NCBI GenBank assembly: GCA_007922225.1
Contig: ML679970.1
Span: forward strand, 21,006,290 to 21,070,289
Direction: 5' to 3'
Origin: Emydura subglobosa
Lineage: Eukaryota; Chordata; Testudines; Chelidae
DNA: 64,000 bases
Positions 22,005 through 35,900 of this stretch are shown in pieces; the first letter of the stretch is position 1, and each line of letters starts with the position of its first letter. The position numbers and the translations under genes were made by a program. The notes beneath the pieces are model-generated. The model saw nothing but the letters and a program-made list of their open reading frames with translations. It was not told where the DNA came from and did not search any database.

Positions 22005-25000
22005 GTGAGTGGGCGCGGCGCGGCTCTCGCCTTCCTCGGGTAGGGGGGGCCGTGGCCTGTTCCCCCTCCCTCGCGCTCCTACTGGGCCCTTGTGGGGGGA
22101 TGGGGCTGTGGAGTCTCCGGGAAGGGTTGTGGGGGGTCCCCAGCTTGGGTAGCTGTGACAGGCCGGAGGCAGCGGGCTCTTGCCGGGGTGTCCGTTGGGG
22201 GCAGCTCTTTGCTGGGGCCGGGAGCATGGGCTCGCGGCTGGGAAGGAGGCAGAGGCGTTCGCTATCCCTAGTTGGAGCCTGGTGCGGGGGCAGCTGCTCC
22301 CGCAAGTCTCCAGAGCCTGGCGGGAGGCAGTGGTCCCGGTCCCTAGGGCTAAAGCGAGAGGAGGGGTTCCGCCTCTGAGGAGGCGGCGGCGGGGCTCCTC
22401 CCTTGATGGAGTGGGGCGGGGGGGCTTCTCTTCCCAGCTGCAGGGACTAAATGGAGGTGGAGTTTATTCCTTTGTTTCTCCCCTTGTTTGTGGCAGAGAC
22501 CGGGACTGATGGTGGGATTCTCCTGATTGAGATCTCCTTGACCTAGGTGTTATGGGGCTGACAGAGGGGAAGCGTATAAGGACTGGGACAGGCTTAGGAA
22601 TCTTTCTTTTTCTCTGCCCTCTTGTGTAACAGTGAAGCTTTCTTAATGCTTCAGAATAACTAGTAAGATGTTTTTGATCAGGCAAGGTTTTTGTCCATGT
22701 GGGTGCTGTAGCTAAATAGCTCCTTTCTTTCCTGGGGAAGAAGTCTCCAGCTATCTGTATTGTGAAGGTGCGTTGTGGTCTATGAAAATAAGTAAGCTCA
22801 AGTAGGAGTGAGGATGAAATTTCTGATGGGAAAGAATTGTTTTTGTGGGGGGGGTGTCACATGTAGCTGCCATCTTTTGTGCTCTGATTCTTTGCAAGAA
22901 TCTGTGTGGGGGGGAGCTAGAGGCTAGAGATATCCCTAAGTATTCTTGTTCAGAAAGAAATACTATAATTATCTGCTTGCAATACCATTCAATGTAATCA
23001 GTGGGCATAATTATCTTACTAGCAGACTGCCCTTAGTACAATTAATAACAGGACAGCATAAGCTGCTGAAAAGACTGGCAGTTATTGTGCAAGTAACTTC
23101 TTTGCATGTGTAAGGGCTGAGTCAGTGATGGAAAGAATTAAAGTAGGTGTTAAAGTGCTGAATGAAGGTTGTGATTGATCTTATGGGGTAAATTAAGTAT
23201 GTTGGCAATATTTGCTAACTTTAAAACATACAGCAGGCCCTCATTAGCTTAGCTTCTATTTGATATTCATATTTAACTACTTGCATGGATGGTGTTTTGG
23301 TTTAGCTATATCTTAAAACAGTTCTGATCATACTGACTTGTAACAAGCCTAGTGGGGGGGGGGGGGAAGGGTGTTTGTGTACCTAAGATCTTAAAGAGTC
23401 TTAGAGTTAAAGTGGCTAGGTAAGATCCAAAAACTTGAGTCAAACAAGCCAGCATGTTTAACTTTATCCCTTGCATAATTCATCTAAAACTTGCTCTAGT
23501 GGAACAGAGCTGTTTATGACATAAGGAACTCTGCCTGCAAACACACAAACTGAAAACACAAGGTGGCACAAACTCCTCCCAAATGAGAAGTTGACTTTTT
23601 AAACCCTTCTTCTTTTAGAAGACTTAAATATATTTGTAATGGCATCAGTTTTTCATGTCACTAACCACTTTACTGCAATAACATGTCTAGTAGTAACCTG
23701 CTACCAAACACCACCCAAATCTTCTGTGCTATGTGAATTGCAAGTCAATGTCTTGCACCTAGTAAAGAAAAACAAATGGATTATAAAAATTAAGTACATA
23801 ACCCACTCAGCTCTGTTAGAATGCCTGAATTCATCTGTCAAACTATGGCATTAAATAACTCAGAACTCTTATTTATGGCCAGTATGTCATAAAATTGCTC
23901 TACACCTGAGCTTGGCCTCTGCACTTTTAATAAGTGTGGCTGTTTGGAGTGTACTAATGGCTGTTCATAATCTGTTGGAGTGAGATTTGATTAAAGTTAA
24001 GTAAACTACTGTGTATTCACTGTTTAAATCAGTAGTTCTATGCCATGCCCTCCTAGTCAGGAAGAAGGCACATTCTGTGTCTTTCCCTTGTGATTTCAGC
24101 AGCTGACTAAACACATGACTTGCTACCCAGAAACTCATACTTTGTCTAGATTTGGTGGATGAAGTTCAGAATGCAGAGTATTAACTGTTTTCCTAATGTT
24201 AAAGTATTATGCTTAGGAACTTTAAAATGTAATCCCAAACTTCTCCATGCGCTGTTATACTGTAATGCTATTCCAGACGTCTGGTGAAGAAAAGTATAGT
24301 ATGGGTTTAAGCTATAACCACTGCTTTCAAGAAGCCATACAACAGTCTAGCTTTCTCAACAAGTAATCTGTAGCAATTGCAGAATCTAATAAGAAGATCT
24401 TCAGAAATTGTAATTGATTAGTAAGGTCAAGAAACACTTCTCAGAGTCTTAAAGTACAATATAACTTAAGTAGCTTAAGGCAGAACACTGCATATTGTGA
24501 AGCATAGCTTAAAATACTCAAACTCTAGTGTAATTGCTCACACCTGAGGCAGCTCTAAAGTAGTAATGTAACAGCTTCTCCATAGCTGTCTTTTTTTTGG
24601 TAAGTCAAACTGGCTTTCTGTAGCTTAATGCTTATTTGCTTTTGGACCATACTCAAATGTCCAAGGACGAGTGTTTTTGAACTCTGAACTTCAGTAGCAG
24701 TATTACAAGTTTCAGGCTGTAAGATCACATCTTATGTGATTTACTGTCAGGGGAACAAATTCAAGGACAAGTTTGCCCATAGGGAAATAGTAAAACCCAT
24801 TGCTGTGCAAAACTGTAGATAGCTTTCAGTTTCTAACTTGTATTAAACTGTCTTTGGGTAAGAGGAGAATGGCTTTTCCTAGAAAATTGAACAGTTGCTT
24901 CAGAATATTTGCAAGTGGTTTTAATATCATGCTGTAAAACTTTACTTTGTCCTACCTCCGGACTGGTATAAAATGCCATCAAATAAGACTTGCATAATAA

Positions 25001-25285
25001 GACTGTTGGAGGCAGTTGATCTGACAACCCTAACTTTTGAAGTCTGTGGCCTACAAATCCTGGCCTAAAGGTTAAGGAATAGTAGTATGGTGGCATTCTT
25101 TGCCCTAAGATACATCAAGGAGCTACTGATCTTCTAAACTGGTAGTGGATCACTGCGTAGCAGCATGCCAAAAAATGTTAGTCAGATAATGCCCAATCAA
25201 TACAAAAATTGAACCAATTTAACTGTTTCAAAATCCATTTTGTTAAACTGGTGCAGTTTTTGTTGAGAGAACCTAAAGAACACAG

Positions 25286-25520
25286 GCCTGGTCTTAAGTC
25301 CACATAGCTATGTCGGCCAAGGTTGGTTGGGGATAGGAGAGAATAAACCCCTGGCTGATATAGCTATGCTGACCTAACCTCCAGGATAAATACACCTAAG
25401 TATGCTTCCACCGACCTAGCTACTTTCACTCAGGGATGGGGTCTTGGAAGGGGTCCCCCACCCCAGTTGATGCATCAGCATAGATTGTGGCTATACTATG
25501 GTGTAGTTATGATGGCATAG
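25286..25520. mobile_element. MITE-like element in RAB7A intron 1
   Basis: It shares ACATAGCT and TCAGGGATGGGGTCTTGGAA with the element at 5108-5345. Its ends are degraded and no target duplication is clear. Confidence 0.45.
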
Positions 25521-28500
25521 ACTCAGTAGGGCAGACACACCTTTATACTAGAACACATAATACAGCCCATGTTTTAGCTGTCAGTCTACTTCAAGCTTTT
25601 TTGCCAAAACTTGTCCTCTTATCACTGGGTCACAGTTTCCCCGGTAGGATTGCCTTTCCTAGGGTCCAAAATCTCAGGGCTGTGACTTGTAGAAGTAACT
25701 CCTCCCACCCCTCCCTAAAAAGCTTGCTTTCATTATGCATCCAAAGTAGGAAACTTCAAGTGCAGTTTAACTTCAGTATTCTATTCTCTGTGAAAGCAGG
25801 GTGCAGAGACACACTGGGGCTACTGCAGTTTGGGTACAAGACTCTGAATTGACATGACTGTCAGAAGCCATAGAGCATTAATGGCTGTGCACAATAGACA
25901 ACATAGCACTGAAATGCATGCTAGTATTGACATCTTCAAACACTGGCTTTACAGTTTTTAAACTGCCCCAATCTAGCTCTCTGAAAGCTGTTTCATGAGG
26001 AACAGGCACTTAGAATGTTTTTACATGTAGCATATGAAGATTATGCCGATTTCTATTTTAACACAACATTGTATTGGTAGAGCAAGCTGACAATAGTGGT
26101 TACCATCTGCAGTTTTCTAAAACAATGATCTCAACGATCTGCCTCTATTCTCTTTTAAAAAAAAAAAAAAAGGAGGGGAAATTAAATTTAGCCTTGAGAA
26201 TATGCTCACTAATATTTTGTTAGCCTGGTCAACTTAAAGACCATGTCTCTAGCTCATTTTGTTAATTGCCATAGTTAAAACTGACACTTGGTGATAAAAC
26301 ACTACTTTCCTGCAGCTAAATGCTGGAATAGGTCATCTTTAATCAGCTGGAAGCATGACTTGGAAGCACAGAAAAACAAGTCAGTTCTAAATAATGTCTA
26401 AGAGAACCTGGTCAAGACAATGTACAAGCACAGTAACTCGTTGCTTCTTAGAAAATAGACAGTATAGCGATCTTTTTATCACACGTTGGATTCTCTTCCC
26501 TGATGTTCCCTAATTCAGACATCTTTGCTGATCTTGTACTCCTTTCTTGAGCAAACAGCTCTCAAGGTTCAGTTTGCTGCTGCATTTTCTGCTCAGTACA
26601 GATCTGCTGTGGTGATGTCATTGTTGCTGTTAGCTCAGTGTTCCTGTGAGACTGCTCTATTGCTTCTACTGCCAGGAATGAGAAGTTCCATGCATGAGGC
26701 AAGCTGTTTCTCAAACAGGGCTTTTGCTAATGTATACTTGCAGTGATGGTGAGGCAAGCAAGATTTGTCAGGGCTACAGAAATGTGTCAATTTATAGCTC
26801 ATCTCATGACCTTGGATTTTGTCGCTGGGGAACCTGTTTTTGAGGAGCACTAGCTATTGGTGTAATAAACTTCATAAATGCAGTTGTCATTGAGACAGTT
26901 AAAGTAAATCTTGTACAAAACTACAACATGAATCCCTCCTATAGGCTACTTGGGATGGTAAATGAGTGACTTTTTTGCCTGTACACTTATAAGAGCTATT
27001 TGTATATTGATCACCTTTTTATGGCAACAGTTTGCTTCCAAGACAATGGTGTAAGCATCAAAGTAGTTGAGTTACTGTCTCAACCCACTTGCAATACTGT
27101 GGTGTAAGTCACTTCTCAAGGAAATCCTCCCCACGGATAATGGAGGCAGAAGGCACGATGCCAGAAGATGAAACTGGCACACTACTAGCACTTGATGCCT
27201 GCTGCACTTGGTGCAGCACAGCCCTCCGTTTAGCCCATTAGTGGCATTTTACTAGATTAGGTACTGATGTTTGTTTGAGGGTTTGAGTCATTCTTGCAAA
27301 TGTTGTTTGTTTGAACCAGAGCCAAGTCAGCCCAGTGACCTTGGAGCATCCACAGGTCTCCATGCAGAAGATCCTTTGGAGTGACTAATTCAACATGCTA
27401 TGTAATGACACTTGTAGCTCTCTAGGATTTAGATTATATGCCCTATATTTCTTTGGGTATTAATAGTAAAAGCTGAAATACTACTTTTGCATCACTGACA
27501 CATGGTGGCCGTGCTTTCCCAGGAGAATATTACCAACTCCTAATGGTACCAGATTGAAGTGAATAAACTTAAGGAGGTGGGGGAGCAGATTTGGACCTGC
27601 AAATATAAGTGGTAAGAAACTAAACAGATTGCAACATTGAGGTTTAATTTGGCTGATTTAAAATTCTATTCTGTAATAGAAGCTTCGTTAAACACAGGCT
27701 GCATGTTGCCACACAGCAGAAGATCTTAGAATTTTAAAGCAGCACACTTTGTATTGTGTACTAGGCTCTAGACAGGTTTACTTATTTGGCTTTGGAGGGG
27801 ACCAGATAACAGTGTCTTCATTCTTATCAGTGTTATCTATTGTAAAAGTTCTCAGATGCAGTTAATAAACAATAGGATATCTCTGTACTGCTTAAGAGTT
27901 TGACTTGTAAGAGAACAAATCGCATATGAAGAGAAATGAGTAGCTGCTAGTTCTTATTGAAGAACAAGATGCCTTGTGTTATGGCTGTCAGTCATTCTCA
28001 TGTAGCTGAATATAATGTTTGGCTTAGGATTTTTGCCAGAAGGTGTCTTGCATTGGAGCATACTACTGCTGTAGCTGAGCTAGTAGGGTGAGACTAGTAA
28101 AGCTATATAGAATTGAACTCTGATGTACCAAGTAAATGACTCTGAAGCTGAAGATGTCTCTTCAGTAAGAAGTTACAATCCATCCTTGTTTTGAGCTATT
28201 TAACATGAAATGGTCAAGTGGCATAAGATTGTCTTGGCTTGCTCCAAACTTGAAAGTTTTTGGGACAAATAAGTAGGACACAACCTCAAACTGTCAGCAT
28301 AGTAACTGGCCCTGAAACAATGTTATGCTCCATGAATTTGTTTCTCATGCAACTGCAGGTTCAGTTTTATGCAGTTGGCCTCCAAATCCCTTGAAGAATA
28401 CAAGATTATTCTTCTGGAACAACTGTAGTGTCCTAGCCTTCCTCTGTGGCTTCATACTCCTGGGTCACTTGAACCAGGGGAGTTCCTGAACAGGGCTTCC

Positions 28501-28692
28501 CTAGAATATATACACACACTGCAGCGAGGAGACACAAAATTGAATATCAGTGTGGTACCTACTTCTGATTCTACCATTCTGTGGAGTAAGATACCGAAGT
28601 AGAGGACACAGCAGGAAAAGAATCACTACTGCTTAATTATACATTTGATATCTAGACAAACTCCTTCCTCCTGTAATTAAGAGGGGTTAGAG

Positions 28693-28828
28693 CAGTGGTT
28701 TGTGGCCCAATCAGCATACAACTGCTGCCCATGTGAGATCCTTAGGGCCACTCAGGGGGTCTGTTCAGCTATCCCCCCCATAACACTTACAACCACGTGT
28801 GGCCCACAAAATAGATTGAAAACCAGTG
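28693..28828. mobile_element. Short hAT element (MER5-like) in RAB7A intron 1
   Basis: The 136-bp element has ends CAGTGGTTT and AAAACCAGTG. The flanking 8-mers GGTTAGAG and GATTAGAG agree at 7 of 8 positions, as expected for hAT target duplications. Confidence 0.75.
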
Positions 28829-29804
28829 GATTAGAGGGAGAGGAGAAGAACAGTGAGTAACTTAAAGGTAACAGAAAGAGGAGAGGAGGCAGTGCCCTCA
28901 CTTCTGTTTAGGTGTACGATGTTTATCACTGGATCTGGGCACCTTATTTTCTTTGGAAACCATGTTCAGTCCTTCCTGATTTCACACTTCTGCTTCTAGT
29001 TTCTACCATTAGAAACAGATTGTAATATGGTTTTTGAGGCTTTCTTGGAAAAGCCAGATGTTTGGCACTGTCTCAGCCCTTGAAGACGCCATGGGTCTGC
29101 CTTTACTAACCATAGCTTGCTTAATGCAAGGGCCTGAGTCTTAAACTGAAAGAATAACTCCTCCTCCCCCACCAATCAGATTTCATCCATAGTTGGATAC
29201 TAGTCTTTAGAGAGGTAGACAACCCATGTATGCATGTCATTGGTAGGCAAGCAGAGTTTGCTGGGCCTACTCTCCAAAGCATAGAAATTAAACAGAACTT
29301 TCCTCTGTCATGCTTCTGTTCTTAAGGTACTGTGCTATGCTAGAAACCCAGGAAATTCAGAGGCTAAACTTGAAAGAAATCCAAGCCCTTTGCAGTAGGT
29401 AGACACACATTCAACATCTAGACAACTATAATTGTCTCTGTAGAGTCAGCCTTCAACTCATAAAATTTTCCCAATATTGCAACCAGTTAATATCTACTAG
29501 TGGGGAAACTAGTATTGATATGGCTTAAAAATGGCAGCTGGTGTTGCGCTTTCTATTGTCTAACTCACCTCTGTTTAGGTAGAGGGTTAAAACCTGGTGT
29601 CCTCCTGCAGCCTTCCTTAATCTAGAAAGGGATATGGGGATAGCCCATTTTCAGTGGTAGCAATTACTAAAAGTATGGCAAGATCCTAGTGATGCTCTGA
29701 GACCAACTCTGATCCAGCCTTAAAGATGGGTAAGGGCTCAGTCTTGGAGAAGTCATTTTAATTTGTGATCCTGATTAAGCCTTCTCTAGGGCTCACCCAT
29801 CTGG

Positions 29805-29965
29805 ACAAGTGATACTAGTATAAGCTAAGGTGTGAATGTAAACCAATATAGCTTTACCAGCATAACACCCAAGTGGGCACTTACTCCAGTCTGAGTGACA
29901 TTTTGTTTCTCTGGGGGAAGGAGCTTAAGCTGAACCAAAAAGCACCACTCTTACACTGGCATACA
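29805..29965. mobile_element. Probable MITE remnant
   Basis: Motifs such as ACTAGTATAAGCTAAGGTGT, CAATATAGCTTTACCAGCAT and ACACTGGCATACATGTCCAC resemble the other MITEs of this window. The boundaries are uncertain. Confidence 0.35.
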
Positions 29966-30755
29966 TGTCCACACAGGAGTTTGGTTGGTAAACCTCTGCT
30001 TAGAGAACACCTTTAACAGTAAACTTGGCTCACTGCTTGAAGACTCCCAGGATCTAGAAATGCTTTCAGGAAACATTTTTCTCCCACATCTTGTAAGACT
30101 TGACTTGTCCAGGGCAAAACAAAGGGAAGTTGTCCCCTCAGGTACTAAGGGTATTGTATAATATCTGTTGAAGCAAAAAGCCGGTATTGGGTGCATGGTG
30201 AATGGAAGATTCCACTAGTACCTGATTTCTTTAAGCCTTTGGGGGAGAAGGGAGGAGGAAAATAGAGAATGCCACCTACTGGTGGTATGGCAGGGTACGG
30301 GACAAGAACATTGTCAGTGAGGATGCCACGGACACTTAAACCTATAACTTCCCACCAGTTTATTTTGAGAAACAATTTCCAATAAGTCTCCAACCCTATT
30401 CTTATCTCCCCACTAGTTTGGAATCTACAGAGTGGGTAAGGTAACTCCTTCTCCTAGCAACTTAAGGGTGTTTGCGATTGCTTCTCACTAGAGGTTATAC
30501 AGGAGAAGGAGTTGCAAGCAAGGACTAGGGAGAACCTCTAGGGGACAGGGCATCCCAGAACCTCAGCCCTTAGCTGCTTTGAAGGAAGAGGTTCTCATTG
30601 GGTGTTCCTCATGGGGGAAGATAGGTGTAGCAGCCCTTATCTAATACCTGAGTAGTATGGGTGTAGCATGCTCTTAATGCCTTGCTTAAATTGCTCATTC
30701 TATGCTCCTAAAATGGCAATGGACTTCCCTTCTCCCTAATGGGAGGAAATTTATA

Positions 30756-30996
30756 GGGTATGTCTACACTGCAATAAAAAACCCACAGCACTAAGTCTGA
30801 GCCCAGGTGAACTGGCTCAGGCTGCAGGGATAAAAATTGCAGTGTAGACATTTGGGCTCAAGCTGGAACCTCCCCTTTGCAGGGTCTCAGTCTGGGCTTC
30901 AGCCCAAGTCCAAACCTCTACACTTCATTGCTTAGCCCCAGGAACATGAGCCAGCTGCATCTGGGCCCTGGATCTCTTATTGCAGTGTAGATGTAT
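30756..30996. mobile_element. TIR-type element with GTCTACACTGCAATAA ends
   Basis: The left end GGGTATGTCTACACTGCAAT is inverted at the right (TTATTGCAGTGTAGATGTAT). A second inner TTGCAGTGTAGACA lies near 30838. I associate this family with turtle genomes, from memory. Confidence 0.8.
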
Positions 30997-32904
30997 GTAT
31001 CTTTTGTCTGCGCCATACTCCATCTTGTGGTCTCTGAGATCTTTGAAATCTTGCCTGAACACTGCCTGTGACAGCTGTGCTGAAGATCTTGTATTGTAGT
31101 TCTCTTCAAAAGGAGTAGCTTTTGTTCAGTATTAAAAACCAACTTAAGAATGGTAGTTGTAAATCTTTTGGCTATCAGGTAAGGCTGACTTACAGATTTT
31201 TGCTTCCACAGTTGAGGGACTTTAGGTAACTAAACATGCTGAGCCCACATATGATGCGGTCCTCTCAGGCTTTGCAACAAAGTACTGTTCCTATGGACAC
31301 CAAAGGGATGGAGCAATGGGAGTAGGGGAAACAAGGCCAGGAGGAAATAAAAACATAGTTAGCAATCTGACTCCACTTGTGCAGAAACAAATCTCTTCCT
31401 GACAAAGGGATGCCAACCTACATTATGCTGTAAAGAAGTTTGCCCATTTACATGTTTAACTCAGTTTTTAATCTCACTATTTAGTTTCTTGGGGTGGACA
31501 AATATATCTAGTCAGGTTCAATGTTGCAGTGTTGATGATATCTGCAATCCAGAAGGACAGGAAAATCTTGACTGGAAACACTTATTCGACTTGAACTTTG
31601 GGCTTAACTTTGGCTGTTTGAGAGACATTCATCTAAATGCTTAATTCAAGCTTTCACTCCCACGCTTGTCCATAATCCACAATTTTAACAAACTAGCTCT
31701 ATAGTGCAGTTTTATTTGACTTAAAATAACTTAGATGTGTTTATACACCGCTAATGTTGACCCACTCAAGCTGTATTTGAAGGGTAGCAGAAGGTATAAT
31801 TGAGCCATGGTACAATTTAGAATGTAAGTCGTCTTCTTTCACGGCTTTGAAACTGACTAATCACATGCACTGGGTCCTCAGGAATTCTGTAAACTTCAAA
31901 TCCTAAGTGTCAGTTATTGGGCTAACTGCACCTCTGATCCCCCTTAGGCCTCACACCAGTGCTTCTCTTGGTATAGGATCTCCTCATTCCCTCACTATGA
32001 CGCAGCTGCTGTCCCCTGTGCATCAATGATTTTATCTTGGCAGGTCTGACTGGTGTCTAGTACCTGGGATTCTAGTTGCCCTTTAACAGTGATATCTAGT
32101 AATCAAACAGCCTTCTTAAAGCGTATAGTATTTAGAAGCAAAGCATTTTGGAGAAAGTGGATCTTAAAGTAGCTCTGCATACAGACTGGCTTACTGCTTA
32201 CCATCTCCTTGATGTTAGGCTGATAGCCAGATAGGCTGAAGTCAGGTCTATCTCTGGACAGCCTCTGACAAGTGATGCTCTTCTCCTGATCTCTAGTCTC
32301 CCAGCTTGGCAAAACAGTCTTGCAACTTCAGACTGGAACCTGGAAGTAAGTCATTGTCTTGTAGTTCCTCCAGTGTGTAGATGCAACACAATAGTGATAG
32401 AAAAGCTTTCCTGCTTGTTTTTTCTCAGTTCCTCCCCTTTGCTCCACTCCCACCCACATTAAACTAGTTTAATGTTGGTACAGGAAAGTCTTAACAATAT
32501 ACAAATAGTATTCATAACAGTTCCAGCTATGTAACAGTTTTATCTGATTTAGCAATGACTTAAATGTTTGTGTACAATCTGCTGTGTACCAGATAACTAT
32601 TGAGTCACTACTGTGAATTAATCTTTCTGGTAAAGCAGGAAACTAAACTTTAAATATGATCAGCTTTGTAGATAAGGCTCCCTGCCACAAGGAGTCTACT
32701 AGATACTTGCAAGTGAGTCTCTTGGGACCCTTGAAAATGCTAAGCTTTAGCATGTCTCATCCATGACATACAGACAAAGGTGTCCAACATTTAAATTGTA
32801 GTCCTGGCTCCCAATCCAATCCTCCTAACTACTGGACTACATGCCCTCTTCAGCATTTAATGTACTGAGAAAATATCTTAAAGGAATGTTGTAGTCATGT
32901 TGAA

Positions 32905-32970
32905 AACTTGTCCCTTCTGTCTACAGAAGTTGGCCCAATAAAAGATACTTGCTTAGTCAGCTTGTCTATC
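32905..32970 (+). repeat. Unclassified dispersed repeat, copy 3
   Basis: The fragment contains TCTACAGAAGTTGGCCCAAT followed by AAAAGATACTTGC, matching the core of copies 1 and 2 near 5.1 and 5.8 kb. Confidence 0.6.
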
Positions 32971-35900
32971 ATAAAGGAATGTCCCCTTAATGTCTACAAG
33001 AAATTGGCCACTGGACTGAATTCAGCCAGACTCCTCTTAAATTATGCCTAAATCATAGGTTACAATAGCAATTGTCTTGTTGCATCTTTTCTGAGTGTTA
33101 GCTTCTGAAACCTGGCTAGTGGAACACTGCAGGATGCAGTTCCATTTGTAAAAAGAGAGCACTGCAACAGCATGTCTTGCCACCAGCATTTCAAAAGCTG
33201 ATTGGGAACTGGGAGGCTCTAGACTCGACAATGTTTTCAGTTAAAGTAGTTTTAACATCTCATTCCCAGAAAGTCCACAGATTTGCTTGTCAGCCCCTCA
33301 TGGGTCAACTAGTCACATGGCACTTGCTGCTCATTTGCAGCTGGATCTATGGGTGTCTAATCTCAGAGAATGGAAACAAGGAGAAGCCAGCCTAGCAATG
33401 CCTCTGAGTGCCTGCTATTTCCTCTCTTGGGACTGGAGCTGCCAGCTACCAATGGGGTGAAGGGACAGAATGTTAAAGGGGACAAGACAGGTGGGTGGTA
33501 AAAGGTATTCAGTGAAACACTCAGTTAAAATGTGGCCCATATGGAATCTTAAATCCAACTTGGTGAAGCTCCTCAAATTATCTCATATGCTTCTCAAAAT
33601 ATGCTTGATTCATACTTAGGCCTCCTGATAGGAAGTAGCACAATCTTTGAAGTCTTAATTGGCAAGAGGGCATTGAATTCCACAGGATCACAGTCTACTT
33701 AAAATGCTATATGCTTCCTGCAATTGGGGAGAGTTAATTACTTGCTCATGCATATGAATGTACCACTAACAGACTGGCAAGATGGCAGTTTCCTGTCCCA
33801 TGTATTTATATAGTAGAAGCACCATGCGAACTGCTGTACAAACCTAGTGAGTGCCTCAAGGATGGTAATAGGTACTCTAAATTTGTGTGTGTTGGGGGGG
33901 GGGAGGGTGTTGACAAGAAGCTTAAACTAGCAGGTCTCATATAGGCACCTGGAGGATGTTTCTCGTATCTTGGTTGACCCCAGGGAGGTGGTGGCTGTGT
34001 AACCATAACACAACACGAATGGTACAGTAGTAATGACAGGCAAATTGTATGAGTTTAAGGATCACTTCAGCATCTCAACAGTAACTCTTGTTAATTGACT
34101 TCAATGTAAAGAACTCAGAAGCCTCCTAAAGTGAGAAGTCTCCATCTTTTGGCTCTTTAGTTAAATTACTCGTCTTTCTTATGGTGCCGTTGCACTTATG
34201 GAAAGTTAAATCTAACTGTAAGTGGTGCCTGAAGGGTACTTACAGATGAACTAGGAAGTGCGTCCTTAACATGCCAGCAAGAAGTGTCTTTGCTCTGTGG
34301 ACCTCTGAACACAGTTCTCAAGGTAGCCTATAATCCATTTAAAAGGATTCAGTATCCGCAGTAACACTATAGGGTCAAGGAATGTTTGCCTGACCAGATA
34401 TCTCTAATGTCTGAGTCATAACAGAATAAGCAAGGCTGTACCTAATGCTTAACTGGCATGCCATTCTGAGGTGCCACTCAACTGCATCACTTACTGCATC
34501 AGATCATATCACATGGATCTACTCATTCACTTAGACTTGTATTGGGCTCTCTACTTAATGGCATCAAAACCAGATTGGTCACTTAAGGATCACATCCTTG
34601 CCAACCTCTAAATGCATGGGTCAGACTAAACTGCTTTAACAGTTAATGAGCAACTAGTTAATGTGTTCAACCACTAAACTTGCTTCATCTCTAAAGTACC
34701 TCTGGTTTAGATGGTTAGTGTGACCTAACATGGCTGAATCCTGCTGGGACAATGTGTGGTGTCCAAGATTGTCCTTTGGCTGAACAGCTACCATCAAATC
34801 TAGTTCCAATCTCTAGTGTCAAATGAACAGCTAACCTTCAGATGTGAACAAAATTACAATTTGCAAAGGGCAGTATATATTTAACCCATGGGGGACTTTA
34901 CTTCTGACCAAGTCAGACTAGAGAAAAGCACTTCAGTTAAGCCATCTGTTTTGAAGTATTAAATTCCTGAGAAATTACTTTCTCAGCTGCCCAATAGCAG
35001 CAACATTATGCTGCTAATCTGGTTAAGTACTATAAATATTCATCCTTCATGGGAGATGACAAGGCCTCTGGATAACATGCCACTTCCAGGAAGGAGTGGT
35101 GGGCAATTAGTCATATTGGAAGCTGGAAGAAAGATTCAAGACCATGGGTGTCTGCTTAACTTAAACAATAATATAGATTAAAAGATGCAATAGTTTTTTG
35201 AAGAAAAATCCACTCTTCCACTCTAATGTCTCAAACTACCTCCCCTCATGCAGAATGTCTTGAGAATAGTAAGCAATAGAAATCTCTTGTAGAGGGGCCC
35301 AATCTTCTGAAGTTTAACTCCATTTGAGATTTATCATTTATAGGGAAACTTTAGTTTTCCCTACATTAGTCTTGTAGTGGAGGAGTTGCAGCATAAGCCT
35401 TGACAATAAGCAAACAGTTGCATGTTGAGCTTCATTGTAATGCTTCCTGAAATAAAAACTTCCAATAACCTGGTATGATTTTTCACTTCCTTTGCTACGG
35501 AGACATCCACTTGGTCAAAGATCTCATAGTACTCCTCTGCAAAAGCAGAGAGGCTTGCCCTTCTGTCCTGGCCACGTATCAGCCAGGATGGATACCTGTA
35601 CCACTGTGCTCTCTACATTTTTTAAGACTGAAGAAATACTGCCTGTTTCCTCTTCCCATGCTGTGCCCATCCTTTTACCCACATGGGAGCAAGATAAGGA
35701 TTCCCTCTGGTGCCTCCATCTCTTCCTCTGTTCCACACATTCAGTAATGGTCCTTTCTCTCTGCTGTTTAACACTTGCTTCCCCATTATTTTGTGTATCC
35801 TGGCTACTTGTATAGAACTTAAATTTTACCAGAAGATTAATGGTCAGATGGCTAAACGTTTTTTTGTCAAATACAGGTGTGAAAGGGCATACTCCAATGA

